64,000 nucleotides of DNA from Collinsella sp. AF20-14LB (GTDB taxonomy: Bacteria; Actinomycetota; Coriobacteriia; Coriobacteriales; Coriobacteriaceae): positions 62,001 to 126,000 of the forward strand of contig NZ_QRWD01000004.1 in the NCBI RefSeq assembly GCF_003459505.1, given 5' to 3'. The translations under genes and the position numbers were made by a program. Numbering within the stretch: position 1 is the first letter of the stretch; every line of letters starts with the position of its first letter. The notes beneath the pieces were generated by a model, which was given only the letters and a program-made list of their open reading frames with translations, made no database searches and was not told the origin of the DNA. Positions 59,909-64,000 of the stretch are shown one piece after another.

Positions 59909-60544
59909 CTAGTCACGCAGGATGATGTCCATGGCGAGCATCAGGTTGCGCTCGTCGATGGCAAACGGGGCGGCCTCGCGCGTCTTGGGCTTGGCGCAAA
60001 ATGCGATGCCCGTGCCCGCGGCCTGAATCATGGGGATGTCGTTGGCGCCGTCGCCGATCGCGACGGTATGGGCCATGTCGACACCGCACTCGACTGCCCA
60101 GTCCAGCAGCTGAACGAGCTTGGACTCCTTGGTCACAATGTCTGCCGCCAGCTTGCCGGTGAGCTTGCCGTCCACGACCTCCAGACGATTGGCCAGGCAA
60201 AAATCGATGCCCGCAGCGGCCACGATCTTGTCGGCGACCTCGTGGAAGCCGCCGCTCACCACGCCGACCTTCCAGCCCTTGCTGTGCGCCGAGCGCACAA
60301 GCTCCAACGCGCCGGAGGTAAATGACACGCGCTCAAAGGTGCGCTCGAACACGCTCTCGTCCAGGCCGGCGAGCAGCCCCACGCGCTCCTCGAGCGCCTG
60401 CTTAAAGTCAAGCTCGCCGCGCATGGCACGTTCGGTGATCTGTGCCACCTGCTCGCCCACGCCGGCCTCTTCGCCCAACAGGTCGATGACCTCCTGGTTG
60501 ATGAGCGTGGAGTCGATATCCATAACGATGAGGCGTGCAGTCAT
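59909..60544 (-). CDS. serB: Phosphoserine phosphatase SerB
   Basis: 211 aa. HAD-family enzyme for the last step of serine synthesis. Motif I DIDSTLINQEVID (catalytic Asp), motif II VVSGGFHEVADK, Lys in TKESK and motif III GDGANDIPMI. ATG 60544 with GGAAAGG upstream is preferred over 60589. It lacks an ACT domain. Monocistronic by position. Confidence 0.93.
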   Translation of the reverse strand: MTARLIVMDIDSTLINQEVIDLLGEEAGVGEQVAQITERAMRGELDFKQALEERVGLLAGLDESVFERTFERVSFTSGALELVRSAHSKGWKVGVVSGGFHEVADKIVAAAGIDFCLANRLEVVDGKLTGKLAADIVTKESKLVQLLDWAVECGVDMAHTVAIGDGANDIPMIQAAGTGIAFCAKPKTREAAPFAIDERNLMLAMDIILRD

Positions 60545-60800
60545 GGCGGGCCTTTCCGAGTGCTGTTTTATTGGGGCATATTGTCGCACGTGACGAGCGC
60601 GGGCGGGTGCCGCGGCGCGTCAATTGTTTCGTCTCCGTCAAGTCTTTGGGCAGGAGCCACTTTTTCGCGGCACATCGACATAGGTGCGATAAGATAGAAC
60701 GCCATGTCTGGCTGCGCGGTTTACGCAGGCTGGGCAAATCTGTACGACGCCGCCCGGAACGACACGGGGCGGCACAGATCCATAAAGGAGGATCACTGGT

Positions 60801-62588
60801 ATGAGCCAGACCCGTCCCATCGACGAGCATTCCATGCACACCCGTACCTGCGGCGAGCTTCGCCGCGAGAACGTGGGCGAAGAGGTCACCCTCACCGGTT
60901 GGGTGAGCCGTCGCCGCGATCACGGCGGCCTTATTTTCTGCGACCTTCGCGACCGCGAGGGTATCACGCAGCTCACCTTCGACCCCGAGCACTCCGACGG
61001 CGACGCCTTTAAGATCGCCGAGACCATGCGTCCCGAGTGGCCCATCAAGATTCACGGCGTCGTGCGCGCCCGTGGCGAGGAGACCACCAACACCAAGCTC
61101 GCGACTGGCGAGATCGAGGTCCTGACCGACCACGCCGAGGTGCTCAACACGTCCGTCACCCCGCCGTTCCAGATCGAGGACGGCATCGAGACCAGCGAGG
61201 ACACCCGCCTGCGCTATCGCTATTTGGACCTCCGTCGTCCCGAGATGATGGCCAACCTCAGGCTGCGCTCCGACTTTACCTTTGCCATTCGCGAGGCGCT
61301 GCACAACCGTGAGTTCATGGAGGTCGAGACGCCCTCCCTGTTCAAGTCTACGCCCGAGGGCGCCCGCGACTTCATCGTCCCCAGCCGCATCCAGCCGGGC
61401 AACTTCTACGCCCTGCCGCAGTCCCCGCAGCTCCTGAAGCAGCTGCTCATGGTCGGTGGCGTCGAGCGCTACTACCAGGTTGCCAAGTGCTTCCGCGACG
61501 AGGACCTGCGCGCCGACCGTCAGCCCGAGTTCACCCAGGTCGATATCGAGATGTCCTTCGTGGACCAGAACGACGTTATGAGCGCCCTCGAAGAGGTTCT
61601 TGCCGATGCCTTCGGCCGCATGGGTGTCGAGATGCCCACGCCGCTGCGTCGCATGGACTACTGGGAGGCCATGGACACCTATGGCTCCGACAAGCCCGAT
61701 ACCCGCTATGGCATGCACCTGGTCGACCTGACCGACATCTTCGCCAACTCCAAGTTCAAGGTCTTTGCGACTGCCGCGAACGAGGAGGGCTCTGTCGTCA
61801 AGGCCATCAACGCCAAGGGCGCCGGTGCCTGGGCTCGCGCCAAGATCGACAAGCTCGCCGGCGTTGCCTCCACGTTTGGCGCCAAGGGCCTTGCCTGGAT
61901 CGCCTTCCGCGAGGACGGCTCCATCAACAGCCCCATCGTCAAGTTCTTCTCGGACGAGGAGATGGCTGCCCTGCGCGAGCGCATGGACGTCGAGCCCGGC
62001 GACCTTGTGATGTTCGCCGCCGGCCCGCGCCTGCTCTCCGACGAGATCCTGGGCGGCATGCGTTCCCACATGGCCAATGCGCTCGAGGTCAAGCGCGAGG
62101 GCCACGACTTCCTGTGGGTCATCAACTTCCCGCTGTTCCACTGGGACGAGGATCGCAAGGCCTATGCTGCCGAGCACCAGCCCTTTACCCTGCCGACCGA
62201 GACCGACATCGCCAAGATCGAGGCCGACCCGCTGGCAGCCGGTTCCTGCACCTACGACTTTGTCATGGACGGCTTTGAGGCCGGCGGCGGCGGTATGCGT
62301 ATCCACAACGCCGAAATGCAGATGTCCATGCTCAAGCTCCTGGGCTTTACCGAGGAGCGCGCCGAGTCGCAGTTCGGCTTCCTCATGGAGGCTCTCAAGT
62401 TTGGTGCGCCCCCGATGGGCGGCTTCGCCCTGGGCCTGGACCGCGTGTGCATGCTGCTCACCGGCTCCGACTCCATCCGCGACGTCATGGCGTTCCCCAA
62501 GACGGCCAGCGGCTCCGACCTCATGTCGGGCGCCCCGAGTGCCGTTTCCGGCGCCCAGCTCAAGGACGTCAGCCTGCGCTTGATGTAG
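60801..62588 (+). CDS. aspS: Aspartyl-tRNA synthetase
   Basis: 595 aa, bacterial class IIb type. N-terminal OB-fold (TLTGWVSRRRDHGGLIFCDLRD), catalytic core with motif 1 region FMEVETPSLFKSTPEGARDF, motif 2 CFRDEDLRADRQPEFTQVD, GAD insertion (~290-410), and motif 3 GGFALGLDRVCMLLTGSDSIRD. AAAGGAGG precedes the ATG. Whether it is tRNA-Asp specific or nondiscriminating cannot be told here. A strong terminator follows. Confidence 0.97.
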   Translation: MSQTRPIDEHSMHTRTCGELRRENVGEEVTLTGWVSRRRDHGGLIFCDLRDREGITQLTFDPEHSDGDAFKIAETMRPEWPIKIHGVVRARGEETTNTKLATGEIEVLTDHAEVLNTSVTPPFQIEDGIETSEDTRLRYRYLDLRRPEMMANLRLRSDFTFAIREALHNREFMEVETPSLFKSTPEGARDFIVPSRIQPGNFYALPQSPQLLKQLLMVGGVERYYQVAKCFRDEDLRADRQPEFTQVDIEMSFVDQNDVMSALEEVLADAFGRMGVEMPTPLRRMDYWEAMDTYGSDKPDTRYGMHLVDLTDIFANSKFKVFATAANEEGSVVKAINAKGAGAWARAKIDKLAGVASTFGAKGLAWIAFREDGSINSPIVKFFSDEEMAALRERMDVEPGDLVMFAAGPRLLSDEILGGMRSHMANALEVKREGHDFLWVINFPLFHWDEDRKAYAAEHQPFTLPTETDIAKIEADPLAAGSCTYDFVMDGFEAGGGGMRIHNAEMQMSMLKLLGFTEERAESQFGFLMEALKFGAPPMGGFALGLDRVCMLLTGSDSIRDVMAFPKTASGSDLMSGAPSAVSGAQLKDVSLRLM

Positions 62589-62614
62589 GCAAGCGGCTAC
62601 ATATTGCCCGCAAC

Positions 62615-62646
62615 GAGGGAAGGACGCGTGCCTTCCCTCGTTTTTT
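62615..62646 (+). terminator. Terminator after aspS
   Basis: CGAGGGAAGG, loop ACGCGTG, CCTTCCCTCG, then T6. Confidence 0.93.
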
Positions 62647-62690
62647 ATGCGCCGAGATTGTGAGGGCATGGGATGACCGGGCGTCGCGGA

Positions 62691-62889
62691 AAGTGCGTCC
62701 CGGAATCTGCGTCCAGAACGGGTCGCGCTTTCCCAAAGGGGGTCCTCTGGGAAAGCGCGACCCAGAATTCGGCAAAATAATGGGACACAGTTTCCGGTTG
62801 AGCTGTCTAACGGAAACTGTGCCCCAGAATGAGCGCTCAAAACGGGCCGGGCTTTCCACAGCAACTGTCTGGCGGAAAGCCCGGCCCAG
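62691..62889. repeat. Three tandem hairpins between aspS and a LacI-type gene
   Basis: Hairpin 1: GGGTCGCGCTTTCCCA (62720-62735) / TGGGAAAGCGCGACCC (62748-62763), perfect 16 bp. Hairpin 2: GGGACACAGTTTCCG (62782-62796) / CGGAAACTGTGCCCC (62811-62825), one mismatch. Hairpin 3: GGGCCGGGCTTTCC (62844-62857) / GGAAAGCCCGGCCC (62874-62887), perfect 14 bp. They are joined by AGAAT-type spacers (CCAGAATTC..., CCAGAATGAGCGCTC...). A half-unit (GGAAAGTGCGTCCC) precedes them. Same family as 14236-14284. Confidence 0.9.
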
Positions 62890-62893
62890 TTTC

Positions 62894-63910
62894 CTACAGC
62901 GAGTCTCTCTGAACGAGCTGCATGTGCATGACGGTGGTGGTGGGCTCGGCACCCTTGATCATGTCGAGCGCAATGTTGGCGGCCATGTGGCCTTCTTCGC
63001 GCAGGGGCTGGCGGACGGTCGTGAGTGCGGGGACGCAGCGCGTCGCAATCTCGTGATCGTCGAAGCCGACGACAGAAACTTCCGCCGGAACAGATAGGCC
63101 TGCCTCGTTGAGTGCGGTGATGACGCCAGCCGCGATACGGTCCGATCCGCAGAGCACGCCATCGAAAGCAATCTTGCGCGCGAGGATCTGGCGCATGGCC
63201 TGATAGCCGTCTCCGCTGTTCCAGCCGGTATAGATAACGTTTGCGTCTGGGAGGTCTTCGCCCAAGACGGCGCGGTAGCCGCGCAGGCGGTCGACAACAG
63301 CGGGGTTGTCTTGCGGTCCCAACACGGCGACGATATCTTTGCGCCCGCGCTCCTTCATGGCGTGTGCCGCAAAGCGTCCGCCCTCTTCGTCGTCAGAGTA
63401 GACCGTCGAGAACACATCGCGATAGGGGTGGCCCTCGAGCTGGCCGCACAACACGGTGGGTACGCCCAGCTCGCGCAGCACCTCGAGCAGCTCGCTGCCC
63501 TTGTAGGGGGAGACGTCGATCACGGCGTCGAACGAGCGGCGCTCAAAGTGCTCGCGTGCGCGGTTGCGCTCATGCGTAGAAGACGCCTGCAAGATAACGG
63601 GCAGATAGGACGACTCCGACAGTTCCTCGGTAATACCGCTCAAAAACTCGCTATAGGTGGGGTCGCTGAAGAGTTCACTCAGGGGCTCGGTCACGAGCAC
63701 GGCGATGATTTCCGTGCGCCCGACAGCGAGCGCTCGGCCACGGGCATTGGGGACAAAATTGACTTTCTTGGCCGCCGCACGGACGCGCTTTTTGGTTTCC
63801 TCGCTAATGCGGGGCGAATCGTTGAGGGCGCGCGATGCCGTGGAGCGCGACACGCCGGCAGCTGCGGCAACCTCGGCAAGCGTAGGTGCGGTGCGAACTG
63901 GTTGGGTCAT
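62894..63910 (-). CDS. LacI-family transcriptional regulator
   Basis: 338 aa. N-terminal HTH (TLAEVAAAAGVSRSTASRALND) with hinge helix (VPNARGRALAVGRT), then a periplasmic-binding-protein-like ligand domain (PVILQASS, VIDVSPYKGSELL, GVLCGSDRIAAGVITALNEA, VVGFDDHEIA). Ligand probably a sugar; no sugar genes are adjacent in the window, so its regulon is unknown. AGGAGACGCC precedes the ATG. A CTATAG -10-like site lies at ~63973-63978 on its upstream side. Confidence 0.93.
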   Translation of the reverse strand: MTQPVRTAPTLAEVAAAAGVSRSTASRALNDSPRISEETKKRVRAAAKKVNFVPNARGRALAVGRTEIIAVLVTEPLSELFSDPTYSEFLSGITEELSESSYLPVILQASSTHERNRAREHFERRSFDAVIDVSPYKGSELLEVLRELGVPTVLCGQLEGHPYRDVFSTVYSDDEEGGRFAAHAMKERGRKDIVAVLGPQDNPAVVDRLRGYRAVLGEDLPDANVIYTGWNSGDGYQAMRQILARKIAFDGVLCGSDRIAAGVITALNEAGLSVPAEVSVVGFDDHEIATRCVPALTTVRQPLREEGHMAANIALDMIKGAEPTTTVMHMQLVQRDSL

Positions 63911-64000
63911 GGCGTCTCCTGGAAAATGCGGTCGATGTTGTCACTGATACGGGCTGGTGCGGATACAGCTTACTATAGTGCACCTGAACAGCGTTCATGA

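Noticed and set aside
60408-62864. 818-aa minus-strand frame covering aspS and part of serB
   Set aside because: It overlaps two well-supported genes, has low-complexity translation and no family features.

Overview
The window reads as a chromosomal stretch of a GC-rich, monoderm, anaerobic actinobacterium, most likely Collinsella (Coriobacteriia). This is an inference from codon bias, frequent GTG/TTG starts, a Tad/Flp pilus locus without an outer-membrane secretin, a nickel lactate-racemase (lar) locus, and intergenic repeats of a style I associate with this group. No rRNA, prophage, CRISPR array or intact insertion sequence is visible.

Layout. 1-3.6 kb: the end of a Ca2+-type P-type ATPase, then rsgA. 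3.6-13.4 kb: a compact, overlapping Tad/Flp pilus operon (cpaB, cpaE, cpaF, tadB, tadC, flp, an anchored protein, three TadE/pilin-like proteins, a TadG-like protein, DUF192). 13.4-14.0 kb: a small toxin-antitoxin-like pair whose first gene is frameshifted. 14.1-24.9 kb: tRNA-Phe and housekeeping genes (GH5-like protein, rsmI, metG, rsmA, tatD-like, tRNA-Leu, SPFH protein, rlmH, proC, a 57-aa membrane protein, serS). 25.0-26.3 kb: four tRNA-Arg(ACG) genes among 190-bp tandem repeats, followed by an 813-aa protein of unknown function and tRNA-Ser. 29-36 kb: a D-Ala-D-Ala carboxypeptidase divergent from a VanRS-like two-component system, then pstB with a PhoP/PhoR-like pair. 36-41 kb: a cpsC-D-B tyrosine-kinase module without glycosyltransferases, a GNAT gene and htpG. 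41-49.5 kb: two tandem Pip/YhgE-like membrane proteins, an EamA transporter, an M20 amidohydrolase and an MFS remnant. 49.8-54.2 kb: hisS and ppc. 55-59.8 kb: the lar locus (larA-larD on +, larB-larC1-tetR on -). 59.9-63.9 kb: serB, aspS and a LacI-family regulator.

The most striking material is non-coding. (1) Behind tRNA-Leu, tRNA-Arg and tRNA-Ser lies a unit that repeats the tRNA 3' end at a spacing of 189-190 bp. It consists of the tRNA 3' end, its terminator, a reverse-complement copy of that tRNA's own T-arm, and a ~100-nt segment predicted to form three hairpins. Those hairpins keep their pairing through compensatory changes between the Arg and Ser copies. I know of no described element of this kind. 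(2) Several intergenic gaps hold long nested palindromes: 25-29-bp outer arms that differ in sequence between loci but stay self-complementary, around a shared core (GTCCTCG...CTGCGG). (3) Other families of long hairpins sit between genes, including a perfect 21-bp inverted repeat and a run of three hairpins.

Gene-level oddities: LarC lacks its C-terminal LarC2 half and is followed two bases later by a TetR gene; LarD has NQA in place of the second NPA; the GH5-like enzyme has DTP where the catalytic NEP is expected.
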